DNA of 64,000 nucleotides from Rhynchopus sp. YZ270_cl-10 (Eukaryota > Euglenozoa > Diplonemea > Diplonemida > Diplonemidae). Positions 18,651 to 29,244 of the stretch are shown piece by piece. The notes beneath the pieces were generated by a model that worked only from the letters and a program-made list of their open reading frames with translations, had not been told where the DNA came from and searched no databases. Numbering within the stretch: position 1 is the stretch's first letter; every line of letters begins with the position of its first letter. The stretch covers positions 1,426,001 to 1,490,000 of the forward strand of contig OZ037835.1 in the NCBI GenBank assembly GCA_964035575.1, given 5' to 3'. Position numbers and translations under genes: made by a program.

Positions 18651-21600
18651 ATGAATCGATGTCATATGCTGTTGGTGTTGTTCTTGCAAAGTGTCTTCGC
18701 ATACGCCGATGTCAACATGCATAGCGGCTGCACAGACTCCGGGTGCTGGCTGAAGTGCGGTGACTATGGTTCCGGTGCCGATCGGAATGTCTACTTCCTG
18801 TACTCTGCCGAGGGGTCGCCACTGGCAAAGGAGATCAACGGCGGTGAGGACGAGAATGTGTTTGCGTGGAAGCTTGGGATACCGGAAGGGGGCAGTCTTG
18901 TGGATGGGTGGACGCTGACACCGGACGGCACCTTCGTGACTGCGTTGAACAGCAGTGCTGACTTTAAGTACACAGCGCTGCTGAAGATGACAGGTGTGCC
19001 CAGTGTGACGCAGATGCCTGACGACTTCTCTGCAGTCGGGAATTTGGAGAACACACACTTCATATCTGTGACCTCGTCGACATCTTTGCGGTACGGGCCC
19101 ACCCCTCTCGAGGCAAGGGACATGACCTCATATGATGTAACCGTCACGGCTGTGCACGCCCTGCAGTCGCTGTACCTCGTGGAGGTTGTGCACAGTGACC
19201 CCAGGTGGACGGCAGTCTGGTGTTTCACGCACAGTCCCGTCATCCCCACACCCCTGTGCAACGCTATGGCTCTGCACAACCCCGTGAAGGTGCTGACACA
19301 CGCAGACAGCTTCGCGGTGCTCTACCCAGACGGGACAGTGCAGGCAAGCAGCGTCGGAGCTCTCTCCTCGGTGTCGGACCTCTTCGTCGTGGACGGCGTC
19401 TACTACGCGCTCGTGAACAACACAATACAGACCTGGGGTGCGCTGTCCTCCGAAACCACGCCGGTTGTGCCGTCACACCCGTTCAACTTTGTGCCGTACT
19501 TCGGGAACACGATCTTCTATGCGAATGCGGAGGGTGGGGTGGTTTTGAACAGGGACAGCACAGTGTCGGTGTGGGGCGACGGCTCGCACAGCACGGTGCA
19601 GACACGCTTTGTGGATGTGGAGAATGTGTACGTGAACTCGGGTGCGTTTGTGCTGCTGCACTCCGACATGACGGTGACTGCGTGGGGGAAGGCGAGCTGT
19701 GGCGGGGACTCGTCGAGTGTGGATCATCTGTTTGGGTCTGTCGTCGGCCAGATTGCGACACACCCGGCAAGCCGTGCCTTTGCTGTCCTCAACGCAACAG
19801 GCCACGTCATCACGTGGGGTGGTGGTGATGCATATCTACCGGATATAGGCAGTGCGGAGTTCAACTACTCGTTCATCTTCCCTCTCCCAACAGGGTTCGT
19901 TGGCCAGAGGCTGCCCGATGCGACGGTGTCCTGGGGTGATGTGCCTTCAGACACAGTGATGGAAACCTGTCTGTTGTATGTCACAGATCAGCGTATGTGT
20001 GACACTGTCCGTTGCAAACATGGGTGGTGGAAGCCGAATCCTGCAGAGTTTGTGTGCGACTGGAGCAGTCCGTACCAAGCCTGCTCAGAGGCAACCTGCT
20101 GTGTGGCACCTGTAACAGCTGCACCAACACCAGAACCAACATCTACAGCTGATACGCAGGTTCCAACCACGTCGCCAACAAGCATCCCCCCGACACTTCC
20201 CCCGACACTGCCGCCAGCAACAGCCACCCCCACAGCACCGCCGACAGCGCCTCCTCCAGAGCCGCCAACGCAGGTACCGGGGACAGTGTCTCCACAGGAT
20301 ATAACAGAGTCACCTCCAACACTGTCACCCGTGACAGAGGCAAGCGTAACAGGGACATCCAGCACGCCCACTCTGTCATCTGCACCTGATACGCAGGTTC
20401 CAACCACATCGCCAACAAGCATCCCCCCGACACTTCCCCCGACACTGTCACCTGCAACAGTCTCACCCTCATCAGAGTCGCCTGTGCCAAAGCAGGTTAC
20501 GGCAGTGGAAACAGACACTCCACAGAACGATTCAACAGACACAGTGTCTCCACAGAACAGTGTCACAACACTGTCGCCCCGAACTGAGTCACCAAGAGAT
20601 CGCGTGCTGGAGACAGAGACACCTGCAGGTGGCACGGATTCGTTATCCTCTGGCAGCACGGTTGCGGCAGTGGTATCGAGTATAGGTGTGTGCGTCCTGA
20701 TGATGCTTCTATACTGTTGCTATCGTCGCTGTGCTGTGAATGTCAGTGGCGAAGACAATGAGGAAGGTCTCGCTCTCGAGATGGCAACCGGTCTGCTTGG
20801 AACGGACACACAAGAGAACACTGTGCTTGAGACAGACGTTCCTTCCGACGGTATTCTGGCATCGGTGCAGAGCACTGGTGAGAGTGTGCCGGTGAGTCTT
20901 CCCTCGGGTCCGCACGTCGAAGGCCCATCAGACCCTGTGTACGCGTCGTGGGTGAAGGACCGCGAGGTCGGCAGTGGTGCCTACGGTGTTGTGTACGTCG
21001 GGCACCTGTCGGACGGGCGTGTGGTGGCGATGAAGGAGCAGACCTCTGCGACACGTGCAGATGCAGACGAGGCAGTTGCGAACCTGGAGCTGCTGCGCCG
21101 TCTGCGCCACCCACACCTGACGGAGATGTACGACGTGTGCTACGACGTGCCTGGACGGCGCATCTGCTGGCTCATGGAGTTCGTCTCGGGTGGGTCGCTT
21201 GGTGCATACGTGCGCAACCTTGGGCACAAGCTGGAGGAGGCGAAGGTGGTGTTCTACATGCGGCAGGTCCTGCAGGCAGTGAACTTTCTGCACATGAACA
21301 ACGTTGTGCACCGTGACATCAAGGGCGAGAACATTCTCCTCACACGTGAGGGCACTGCGAAGCTCTGCGACTTTGGCTCCATCAAATGCTGCGACAGCAA
21401 CGGGAACGTGCATTATTCAATTAAAAACAACAAAACCACTGAAAGCAGGGTCCGCACACAGATGATGAGCACACAGTACAACACCCTGCTGGGAACCCCG
21501 AACTGGATGGCACCCGAGATGCTTGGACAGCTGACTGGGTTTGTGGAGGCGGGGCCTGCGTGCGACATCTTCAGCTTCGGGAGCACTGTGTCTGAGGTGC

Positions 21601-22751
21601 TGAACGAGGGTGTGCCTCCTGGGAACTTTGAGGGTGCGTGGGTGCATCTGGTCAAGACGATGCAGTTCCCGCCTGTGAACATGGTGCAGGACGTGTCTCC
21701 TGAGGCCACAAGTTTCCTGTGTGCGTGTCTGAAGCGTGACCCTGAGGAACGCCCCACAGCAGGAGAGCTTCTGGAGGACCCGTTCATGACACGTTGGACA
21801 GACGCCCACATGACTGTGTCAGACACGACGTCCTGCCGACTGCTCACACCTCAACAGATGCAGACGAGACAAACAATAGACCCATTCCTCGGGAAGGGTG
21901 CCTTCGGTGTGGTGTACAGGGCAACTGTGGACGGACGTGACGGACACGTTGCTGTGAAGGAAGTGCTGCTTGAGGTCTCACACACAAGCAAGGCACGAGA
22001 ACGTGTGGAGCGTGAGTTTGTGCTGATGCGTGAGCTGCACCACCCACACATTGTGCCGTACCTCGGACACCTGTGGCGTGATGGCACGCGGCTCGAGATC
22101 TTTATGGAGTACATGCCAGGTGGGTCTGTGCGCAACCTGCTGCGTGCACGCAGGAAGGGGCTGGACACAGGCACGATCTGCGAGTACACGAAGCAGGTGC
22201 TTCTTGGGCTGGAGTACTTGCACAGGGGTGGGAACGGGTTTGCACCGATTGCACACCGTGACGTGAAGGCGGACAACCTGCTGCTGTCGATAGATGCGAC
22301 AGTGAAGCTGTCTGACTTTGGATGCAGCAAGCTGTTTGAGTCGTCGTCTGAGGACGTGAGCTTTGGTGCTGCTGGTGCGCAGACGTGTGTGGGGACGCCG
22401 TTCTGGATGGCGCCAGAGGTGCTGCAGCAGCGCACGGAGCGCAGTGGTGACTACGGGACACGGTGCGACGTGTGGTCGCTGGGGTGCACGGTGATTGAGA
22501 TGCTGGGTGTGACACCGTGGCGGGAGAACGCACGTGAGGGCGAGCACGAGGTTCTGATGCGCATTCTGACAAGCACAGGTGGCCCGCCGATACCTGCAGC
22601 TGCGCCGCCTGCACTCACAGCCTTCCTCACACGCTGCTTTGTGCGCGACCCTGCCTTGCGCCCGTCTGCACAGACGCTCCTCGAAGACGCTTACATCACA
22701 CTTGGTGCAGACGAAGACGAGGCCACAGCAGACGTGGAGTGTGTGTGGTAA
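18651..22751 (+). CDS. Receptor copy B: RCC1-like ectodomain, TM, two apparently intact kinase domains
   Basis: 1366 residues with the same layout as copy A: signal peptide MNRCHMLLVLFLQSVFAYA, RCC1-like ectodomain, Cys-rich CKHGWW...ATCC segment, Pro/Thr/Ser stalk, TM helix with CCYRRC, and two kinases. It is the only copy in which both catalytic cores look canonical. Kinase 1 reads HRDIKGEN and CDFG, and kinase 2 reads HRDVKADN and SDFG. The activation-loop insert of kinase 1 is longer than in A (contains NGNVHYSIKNNKTTES). The ectodomain segment after VVHS differs (DPRWTAVWCFTHS) and is shorter than in A. The stalk contains an internal duplication of TSPTSIPPTLPPTL. It probably is the catalytically competent member; substrate unknown. 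Confidence 0.9.
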   Translation: MNRCHMLLVLFLQSVFAYADVNMHSGCTDSGCWLKCGDYGSGADRNVYFLYSAEGSPLAKEINGGEDENVFAWKLGIPEGGSLVDGWTLTPDGTFVTALNSSADFKYTALLKMTGVPSVTQMPDDFSAVGNLENTHFISVTSSTSLRYGPTPLEARDMTSYDVTVTAVHALQSLYLVEVVHSDPRWTAVWCFTHSPVIPTPLCNAMALHNPVKVLTHADSFAVLYPDGTVQASSVGALSSVSDLFVVDGVYYALVNNTIQTWGALSSETTPVVPSHPFNFVPYFGNTIFYANAEGGVVLNRDSTVSVWGDGSHSTVQTRFVDVENVYVNSGAFVLLHSDMTVTAWGKASCGGDSSSVDHLFGSVVGQIATHPASRAFAVLNATGHVITWGGGDAYLPDIGSAEFNYSFIFPLPTGFVGQRLPDATVSWGDVPSDTVMETCLLYVTDQRMCDTVRCKHGWWKPNPAEFVCDWSSPYQACSEATCCVAPVTAAPTPEPTSTADTQVPTTSPTSIPPTLPPTLPPATATPTAPPTAPPPEPPTQVPGTVSPQDITESPPTLSPVTEASVTGTSSTPTLSSAPDTQVPTTSPTSIPPTLPPTLSPATVSPSSESPVPKQVTAVETDTPQNDSTDTVSPQNSVTTLSPRTESPRDRVLETETPAGGTDSLSSGSTVAAVVSSIGVCVLMMLLYCCYRRCAVNVSGEDNEEGLALEMATGLLGTDTQENTVLETDVPSDGILASVQSTGESVPVSLPSGPHVEGPSDPVYASWVKDREVGSGAYGVVYVGHLSDGRVVAMKEQTSATRADADEAVANLELLRRLRHPHLTEMYDVCYDVPGRRICWLMEFVSGGSLGAYVRNLGHKLEEAKVVFYMRQVLQAVNFLHMNNVVHRDIKGENILLTREGTAKLCDFGSIKCCDSNGNVHYSIKNNKTTESRVRTQMMSTQYNTLLGTPNWMAPEMLGQLTGFVEAGPACDIFSFGSTVSEVLNEGVPPGNFEGAWVHLVKTMQFPPVNMVQDVSPEATSFLCACLKRDPEERPTAGELLEDPFMTRWTDAHMTVSDTTSCRLLTPQQMQTRQTIDPFLGKGAFGVVYRATVDGRDGHVAVKEVLLEVSHTSKARERVEREFVLMRELHHPHIVPYLGHLWRDGTRLEIFMEYMPGGSVRNLLRARRKGLDTGTICEYTKQVLLGLEYLHRGGNGFAPIAHRDVKADNLLLSIDATVKLSDFGCSKLFESSSEDVSFGAAGAQTCVGTPFWMAPEVLQQRTERSGDYGTRCDVWSLGCTVIEMLGVTPWRENAREGEHEVLMRILTSTGGPPIPAAAPPALTAFLTRCFVRDPALRPSAQTLLEDAYITLGADEDEATADVECVW

Positions 22752-23729
22752 GAACCTTAGTTCTGACCACGTGCACTGCTTCTTTTGTTTCAAAAGTTTT
22801 TCTTACATTGCTCGCTTACGTTTCGTTATTTTCTGTTCATATTTCATACTTTCAGCCCATATTAGCGACTCAGGGTCTGTGCTCCTCTATAGCCTCTCCC
22901 ACACTGCGAAACAGGCAGAGGACTCCAACCGGACGCTACATCACACAGACCTTTTTACCCTGTGTTCGCAATGATCCCCGTTCATCTGGCTGATGAGTGG
23001 AAGCGGGAGTAGCACGTATCAGATGTATGTAGGACTGCATGGTTGTCCATCCCGGTATCCGGTCGTGTACTAAGGTACCCTGTAACGAGAGGGTTTTGTA
23101 TTTCAGTTCAACTTTCATTTCCTTCCACCACAACAAGCATTTCACACCACATGAGAATATGGCTTGCAAACTCTTGCAGTGCTTGTCCCCCCATGATCTG
23201 AATACGCGCAGCTACGCTGTCGTTGTGTTTTACAGATGCTGTTGTGTCAAACCTTTCGTGTGCTGTGTGCTAGACTTTAGTATCCACCTCTGTGAGAGAG
23301 TTATTCAAGTGACCGTTTATTTTAAGTTGTCGTACCAATCAAAAAATATGAATTTCTGTACCTCGGGTTTTATTGCCCTGCCTTTTCGTAAATACCACAT
23401 TTCTGAACTTCGGGCCAAATGGCTACTTTTACTGACGTCAAGTTCCGGGCTGTTATGTGTTATCACACTACTCCTGGTAACTTCTGTTGTGGACGATGTT
23501 CTTCCTCTCGCAGGGATTTGCTGATTAATTATCACGGAAAACACAAAGTCGCTAAGTTCTCTGTTGGTAACAACCACATCTGGTCCGTCACATATCTGGA
23601 CCGTACACACGGCATACGTATCACTGATACGTTCTGTAGGCTCTGTCTCTCGTCTTCGTGCTTTGTATGGTTCGTGCAATGTGCCCTGCTTCACACATCC
23701 TCTTACTACAGGTCACCCCTACCTTATCC
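22752..23729 (+). promoter_or_regulatory. Spacer between copies B and C: shared 3' flank then conserved leader
   Basis: 22752-22985 repeats the 3' flank seen after A. About 22990-23100 (TGATGAGTGGAAGCGGGAGT and following) is shared with copy D's upstream region. About 23100-23729 is the leader shared with B and D. No independent gene is supported. Confidence 0.55.
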
Positions 23730-26700
23730 ATGAATCGATGTCATACGCTGTTGGTGTTGTTCTTGCAAAGTGTCTTCGCATACGCCGATGTCAACATGCA
23801 TGGCGGCTGCACAGACTCCGGGTGCTGGCTGAAGTGCAGTCGCTGGCATTCTGCCTGGAGTTCTCCAACAGGTTACGAGTGGTACGGCTACTTCCTGTAC
23901 TCTGCCGAGGGGTCGCCACTGGCAAAGGAGATCAACGGCGGTGAGGACGAGAATGTGTTTGCATGGAAGCTTGGGATACCGGAAGGGGGCAGTCTTGTGG
24001 ATGGGTGGACGCTGACACGGAACGGCACCTTCGTGACTGCGTTGAACAGCAGTGCTGACTTTAAGTACACAGCGCTGAAGACAGACGGAGCTCTGCCCGA
24101 TGTGACGCAGATGCCTGACGACTTCTCTGCAGTCGGGAATTTGGAGAACACACACTTCATATCTGTGACCTCGTCGACATCTTTGCGGTACGGGCCCACC
24201 CCGCTCCAGGCAAGGGACATGACCTCATATGATGTAACCGTCACCGCTGTGCACGCCCTGCAGTCGCTGTACCTCGTGGAGGTTGTGCACAGTGCGTCCA
24301 GCTGGTCTGCAGTCTGGTGCCTCGCACTCGACGGCACGCTACACCCCGTGATCCCCACAGCGTGCACGGCGCTGTCAACGGCACACAACCCCGTGAAGGT
24401 GCTTACACACGCAGACAGCTTCGCGGTGCTCTACCCAGACGGGACAGTGCAGGCAAGCAGCGTCGGAGCTCTCTCCTCGGTGTCGGACCTCTTCGTCGTG
24501 GACGGCGTCTACTACGCGCTCGTGAACAACACAATACAGACCTGGGGTGCGCTGTCCTCCGAAACCACGCCGGTTGTGCCGTCACACCCGTTCAACTTTG
24601 TGCCGTACTTCGGGAACACGATCTTCTATGCGAATGCGGAGGGTGGGGTGGTTTTGAACAGGGACAGCACAGTGTCGGTGTGGGGCGACGGCTCGCACAG
24701 CACGGTGCAGACACGCTTTGTGGATGTGGAGAATGTATACGTGAACTCGGGTGCGTTTGTGCTGCTGCACTCCGACATGACGGTGACTGCGTGGGGGAAG
24801 GCGAGCTGTGGCGGGGACTCGTCGAGTGTGGATCATCTGTTTGGGTCTGTCGTCAGCCAGATTGCGACACACCCGGCAAGCCGTGCCTTTGCTGTCCTCA
24901 ACGCAACAGGCCACATCATCTCGTGGGGTGGTGGTGATGCATATTCAGTAAGTTCCTACATCTCTACGTATAACTACACCCTCATCAATGCTCTACCCAC
25001 AGGGTTCGTGGGCTACAGATGGATAGACCCTGCAGTACTGCGGTGGGGTGACATCCCTGGTGCCATCGGTCAGTGCACTTCGTTGTTGTATTCTTTTCAG
25101 TCATGTGACACTGTCCGTTGCAAACATGGTTGGTGGAAGCCGAGTCCTGCAGAGAACAAGTGTGGTGCCTCTCCGTATGAAGCCTGCTCAGAGGCAACCT
25201 GCTGTGTGGCACCTGTAACAGCTGCACCAACACCAGAACCGACATCTGCACCTGATACGCAGGTTCCAACCACGTCGCCAACAAACATCCCCCCGACATT
25301 TCCCCCGACACTGCCGCCAGCAACAGCCACCCCCACAGCACTGCCGACAGCGCCTCCTCCAGAGCCGCCAACGCAGGTACCGGCAGCAGTGGACACAGAC
25401 ACTCCACAGAACGATTCAACAGACACATCTGCAACACTGCCACCCGTAACAGAGGCGACCAGCACACCCACTCTGTCACCTGCAACAGTCTCACCCTCAT
25501 CAGAGTTGCCTCCCACATACGTGTCCATAACAGAGTCACCACCACACATGATGCCAACATCACCACCACTGACAGGGACTCCTTCAGGGGCCACTATCTC
25601 AGGTGGCACGGATTCCGCGTTTTCTGGTAGCACGGTTGTGGCAGTGCTTGTGACTGCAAGTGTGTTTGTCCTGTTGGGGTTGCTGTACCGCTTGTATCGT
25701 CGCTGTGCGGTGCACCGCAGTGGGAACGACAACGAGGAACCGCTTATCGAGGAAGAAGAAGACCTTGTTGAGATAATGCACGACGAAGACAACGAAGCAG
25801 TGATGGAGATGCGCAGCAGTGTGCTCGGCACGGACACACAAGAGAACACTGTGCTTGAGACAGACGTTCCTTCCGACGGTATTCTGGCAACAGTGGAGGA
25901 TTCTCGTGGCAGTGTGCCGGTGAGTCTTCCCTCGGGTCCGCACGTCGAAGGCCCATCAGACCCTGTGTACGCGTCGTGGGTGAAGGACCGCGAGGTCGGC
26001 AGTGGTGCCTACGGTGTTGTGTACGTCGGGCACCTGTCGGACGGGCGTGTGGTGGCGATGAAGGAGCAGACCTCTGCGACACGTGCAGATGCAGACGAGG
26101 CAGTTGCGAACCTGGAGCTGCTGCGCCGTCTGCGCCACCCACACCTGACGGAGATGTACGACGTGTGCTACGACGTGCCTGGACGGCGCATCTGCTGGCT
26201 CATGGAGTTCGTCTCGGGTGGGTCGCTTGGTGCATACGTGCGCAACCTTGGGCACAAGCTGGAGGAGGCGAAGGTGGTGTTCTACATGCGGCAGGTCCTG
26301 CAGGCAGTGAACTTCCTGCATATGAACAACGTTGTGCACCGTGACATCAAGGGCGAGAACATTCTCCTCACACGTGAGGGCACTGCGAAGCTCTGCGACT
26401 TTGACTCCATCAAATGCTGCGACAGCAACGGCACCGACTACAAAACCACTGAAAGCAACATCTGCACACAGATGATGAGCACACAGTACAACACCTTGAT
26501 GGGAACCCCGAACTGGATGGCACCCGAGATGCTTGGACAGCTGACTGGGTTTGTGGAGGCGGGGCCTGCGTGCGACATCTTCAGCTTCGGGAGCACTGTG
26601 TCTGAGGTGCTGAACGAGGGTGTGCCTCCTGGGAACTTTGAGGGTGTGTGGGTGCATCTGGTCAAGACGATGCAGTTCCCGCCTGTGAACATGGTGCAGG

Positions 26701-27761
26701 ACGTGTCGCCTGAGGCCACAAGCTTCCTGTGTGCGTGTCTGAAGCGTGACCCTGAGGAACGCCTCACAGCAGGAGAGCTTCTGGAGGACCCGTTCATGAC
26801 ACGTTGGACAGACGCCCACATGACTGTGTCAGACACGACGTCCTGCCGACTGCTCACACCTCAACAGATGCAGACGAGACAAACAATTGACCCATTCCTC
26901 GGGAAGGGTGCCTTCGGTGTGGTGTACAGGGCAACTGTGGACGGACGTGACGGACACGTTGCTGTGAAGGAAGTGCAGTTGGACGTTTCACACACAAGCA
27001 AGGCACGAGAACGTGTGGAGCGTGAGTTTGTGCTGATGCGTGAGCTGCACCACCCACACATTGTGCCGTACCTCGGACACCTGTGGCGTGACGGGACGCG
27101 GCTCGAGATCTTTATGGAGTACATGCCAGGTGGGTCTGTGCGCAACCTGCTGCGTGCACGCAGGAAGGGTCTAGACACAGGCACGATCTGCGAGTACACG
27201 AAGCAGGTGCTTCTTGGGCTGGAGTACTTGCACAGGGGTGGGAACGGGTTTGCACCGATTGCACACCGTGATGTTAATGCGGGTCACTTGCTGCTGTCGA
27301 TAGATGCGACAGTGAAGCTGTCTGACTTTGGATGCAGCAAGCTGTTTGAGTCGTCGTCTGAGGAAGTGAGCTTTGGTGCTGCTGGTGCGCAGACGTGTGT
27401 GGGGACGCCGTTCTGGATGGCGCCAGAGGTGCTGCAGCAGCGCACGGAGCGCAGTGGTGACTACGGGACACGGTGCGACGTGTGGTCGCTGGGGTGCACG
27501 GTGATTGAGATGCTGGGTGTGACACCGTGGCGGGAGAACGCACGTGAGGGCGAGCACGAGGTTCTGATGCGCATTCTGACAAGCACAGGTGGCCCGCCGA
27601 TACCTGCAGCTGCGCCGCCTGCACTCACAGCCTTCCTCGCACGCTGCTTTGTGCGCGACCCTGCCTTGCGCCCGTCTGCACAGACGCTCCTCGAAGACGC
27701 TTACATCACACTTGGTGCAGACGAAGACGAGGCCACAGCAGACGTGGAGTGTGTGTGGTAA
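23730..27761 (+). CDS. Receptor copy C: RCC1-like ectodomain, TM, two kinase domains (altered)
   Basis: 1343 residues with the same order of parts as A and B. The N-terminal ectodomain differs locally: after WLKC it reads SRWHSAWSSPTGYEWYG, and later KTDGALPDVTQ replaces LLKMTGVPSVTQ. The segment between GGGDA and CKHGWW is also distinct. The TM region is of a second type (VVAVLVTASVFVLLGLLYRLY) followed by an acidic stretch EEEEDLVEIMHDEDNEA. Kinase 1 has HRDIKGEN with CDFD. Kinase 2 has HRDVNAGH, so the catalytic-loop Lys and Asn are missing as in A and D. The frame is fully open, so the altered kinase is maintained or very recent. A MITE sits just after the stop codon. Confidence 0.9.
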   Translation: MNRCHTLLVLFLQSVFAYADVNMHGGCTDSGCWLKCSRWHSAWSSPTGYEWYGYFLYSAEGSPLAKEINGGEDENVFAWKLGIPEGGSLVDGWTLTRNGTFVTALNSSADFKYTALKTDGALPDVTQMPDDFSAVGNLENTHFISVTSSTSLRYGPTPLQARDMTSYDVTVTAVHALQSLYLVEVVHSASSWSAVWCLALDGTLHPVIPTACTALSTAHNPVKVLTHADSFAVLYPDGTVQASSVGALSSVSDLFVVDGVYYALVNNTIQTWGALSSETTPVVPSHPFNFVPYFGNTIFYANAEGGVVLNRDSTVSVWGDGSHSTVQTRFVDVENVYVNSGAFVLLHSDMTVTAWGKASCGGDSSSVDHLFGSVVSQIATHPASRAFAVLNATGHIISWGGGDAYSVSSYISTYNYTLINALPTGFVGYRWIDPAVLRWGDIPGAIGQCTSLLYSFQSCDTVRCKHGWWKPSPAENKCGASPYEACSEATCCVAPVTAAPTPEPTSAPDTQVPTTSPTNIPPTFPPTLPPATATPTALPTAPPPEPPTQVPAAVDTDTPQNDSTDTSATLPPVTEATSTPTLSPATVSPSSELPPTYVSITESPPHMMPTSPPLTGTPSGATISGGTDSAFSGSTVVAVLVTASVFVLLGLLYRLYRRCAVHRSGNDNEEPLIEEEEDLVEIMHDEDNEAVMEMRSSVLGTDTQENTVLETDVPSDGILATVEDSRGSVPVSLPSGPHVEGPSDPVYASWVKDREVGSGAYGVVYVGHLSDGRVVAMKEQTSATRADADEAVANLELLRRLRHPHLTEMYDVCYDVPGRRICWLMEFVSGGSLGAYVRNLGHKLEEAKVVFYMRQVLQAVNFLHMNNVVHRDIKGENILLTREGTAKLCDFDSIKCCDSNGTDYKTTESNICTQMMSTQYNTLMGTPNWMAPEMLGQLTGFVEAGPACDIFSFGSTVSEVLNEGVPPGNFEGVWVHLVKTMQFPPVNMVQDVSPEATSFLCACLKRDPEERLTAGELLEDPFMTRWTDAHMTVSDTTSCRLLTPQQMQTRQTIDPFLGKGAFGVVYRATVDGRDGHVAVKEVQLDVSHTSKARERVEREFVLMRELHHPHIVPYLGHLWRDGTRLEIFMEYMPGGSVRNLLRARRKGLDTGTICEYTKQVLLGLEYLHRGGNGFAPIAHRDVNAGHLLLSIDATVKLSDFGCSKLFESSSEEVSFGAAGAQTCVGTPFWMAPEVLQQRTERSGDYGTRCDVWSLGCTVIEMLGVTPWRENAREGEHEVLMRILTSTGGPPIPAAAPPALTAFLARCFVRDPALRPSAQTLLEDAYITLGADEDEATADVECVW

Positions 27762-27805
27762 GAACCTTCGTTCTGACCACGCGCACTGCTTCTTTTGTTT
27801 CAAAC

Positions 27806-28298
27806 ATGGGTAGTATCTGGATCCTGATTCAGGAAAAATGACTGGGGAGTGTTGGTGGCTCCGTGACGCCACAGAGCCGGCACACTCGTTGAGTGCCTCA
27901 CAAAACCTAAAATACTTATTTGCTTTTATCATTTGTCTTCACGCTTTATCGTTGTTGTTGGGGTGGGAAATAAAAGCAAGTGAAAAAGATTGCGGTGAAA
28001 CAGAGGGAACAGAAAAGGAAGAGGGTAGACAGCAGCAGCAGCAGCAACAACAGTTCCAGCGGCAGCAGTGTCTGTATCATTGGCAGCGAGAGCACCATCA
28101 GCAGTGGAAGCAGCAGTGTCAAAAACCGAGTGTTTTGTCATCGTCCACACTTCCAGATCGGACGGTGTGTTTGTGTTGCGTGCAGATTTATGCTTAAACC
28201 CACCTGGAATCACCTGGAATACCTGGAAAACCCCTGGAATTTCACGAAAAATCTGAGAAACCTGGAATCACCTGTAACTGGATCCAGATACTACCATG
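27806..28298. mobile_element. 493-bp MITE inserted in the 3' flank of copy C
   Basis: The ends ATGGGTAGTATCTGGATCC (27806) and GGATCCAGATACTACCATG (to 28298) are inverted partners. TTCAAAC flanks both sides (27799-27805 and 28299-28305). The empty site is visible in copies A, B and D, where the flank runs straight through to GTTTTTCTTACATTGCTC. The interior contains a CAG/CAA-rich stretch (about 28031-28068) and repeats of CACCTGGAAT near 28200-28275. No transposase is present. The insertion postdates the duplication that made copy C. Confidence 0.85.
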
Positions 28299-28305
28299 TT
28301 CAAAC

Positions 28306-29244
28306 GTTTTTCTTACATTGCTCGCTTACGTTTCGTTATTTTCTGTTCATATTTCATACTTTCATACAGCCCATATTAGCGACTCAGGGTTTGTGCTCCT
28401 CTATAGCCTCTCCCACACTGCGAAACAGGCAGAGGACTCCAACCGGACACTACATCACACAGACCTTTTTACCCTGTGTTCGCAATGATCCCCGTTCATC
28501 TGACTGATGAGTGGAAGCGGGAGTAGCACGTATCAGATGTATGTAGGACTGCATGGTTGTCCACCCCTGTATCCGGTCGTGTACTAAGGTACGCTGTAAC
28601 GAGAGGGTTTTGTATTTCAGTTCAACTTTCATTTCCTTCCACCACAACAAGCATTTCACACCACATGAGAATATGGCTTGCAAACTCTTGCAGTGCTTGT
28701 CCCCCCATGATCTGAATACGCGCAGCTACGCTGTCGTTGTGTTTTACAGATGCTGTTGTGTCAAACCTTTCGTGTGCTGTGTGCTAGACTTTAGTATCCA
28801 CCTCTGTGAGAGAGTTATTCAAGTGACCGTTTATTTTAAGTTGTCGTACCAATCAAAAAATATGAATTTCTGTACCTCGGGTTTTATTGCCCTGCCTTTT
28901 CGTAAATACCACATTTCTGAACTTCGGGCCAAATGGCTACTTTTACTGACGTCAAGTTCCGGGTTGTTCTGTGTTATCACACTACTCCTGGTAACTTCTG
29001 TTGTGGACGAAGCTTCTTCCTCTCGCAGGGATTTGCTGATTAATTACCACGGAAAACACAAAGTCGCTAAGTTCTCTGTTGGTAACAACCACATCTGGTC
29101 CGTCACATACCTGGACCGTACACACGGCATACGTATCACTTATACGTTCTGTAGGCTCTGTCTCCCGTCTTCGTGCTTTGTATGGTTCGTGCAATGTGCC
29201 CTGCTTCACACATCCTCTTACTACAGGTCACCCCTACCTTATCC
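28306..29244 (+). promoter_or_regulatory. Spacer between copies C and D: shared 3' flank then conserved leader
   Basis: After the MITE the usual 3' flank resumes (about 28306-28500), followed by the segment shared with 22990-23100 and the conserved leader (about 28615-29244). The leader's open frame ends in TGA overlapping the receptor ATG at 29245. Confidence 0.55.
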
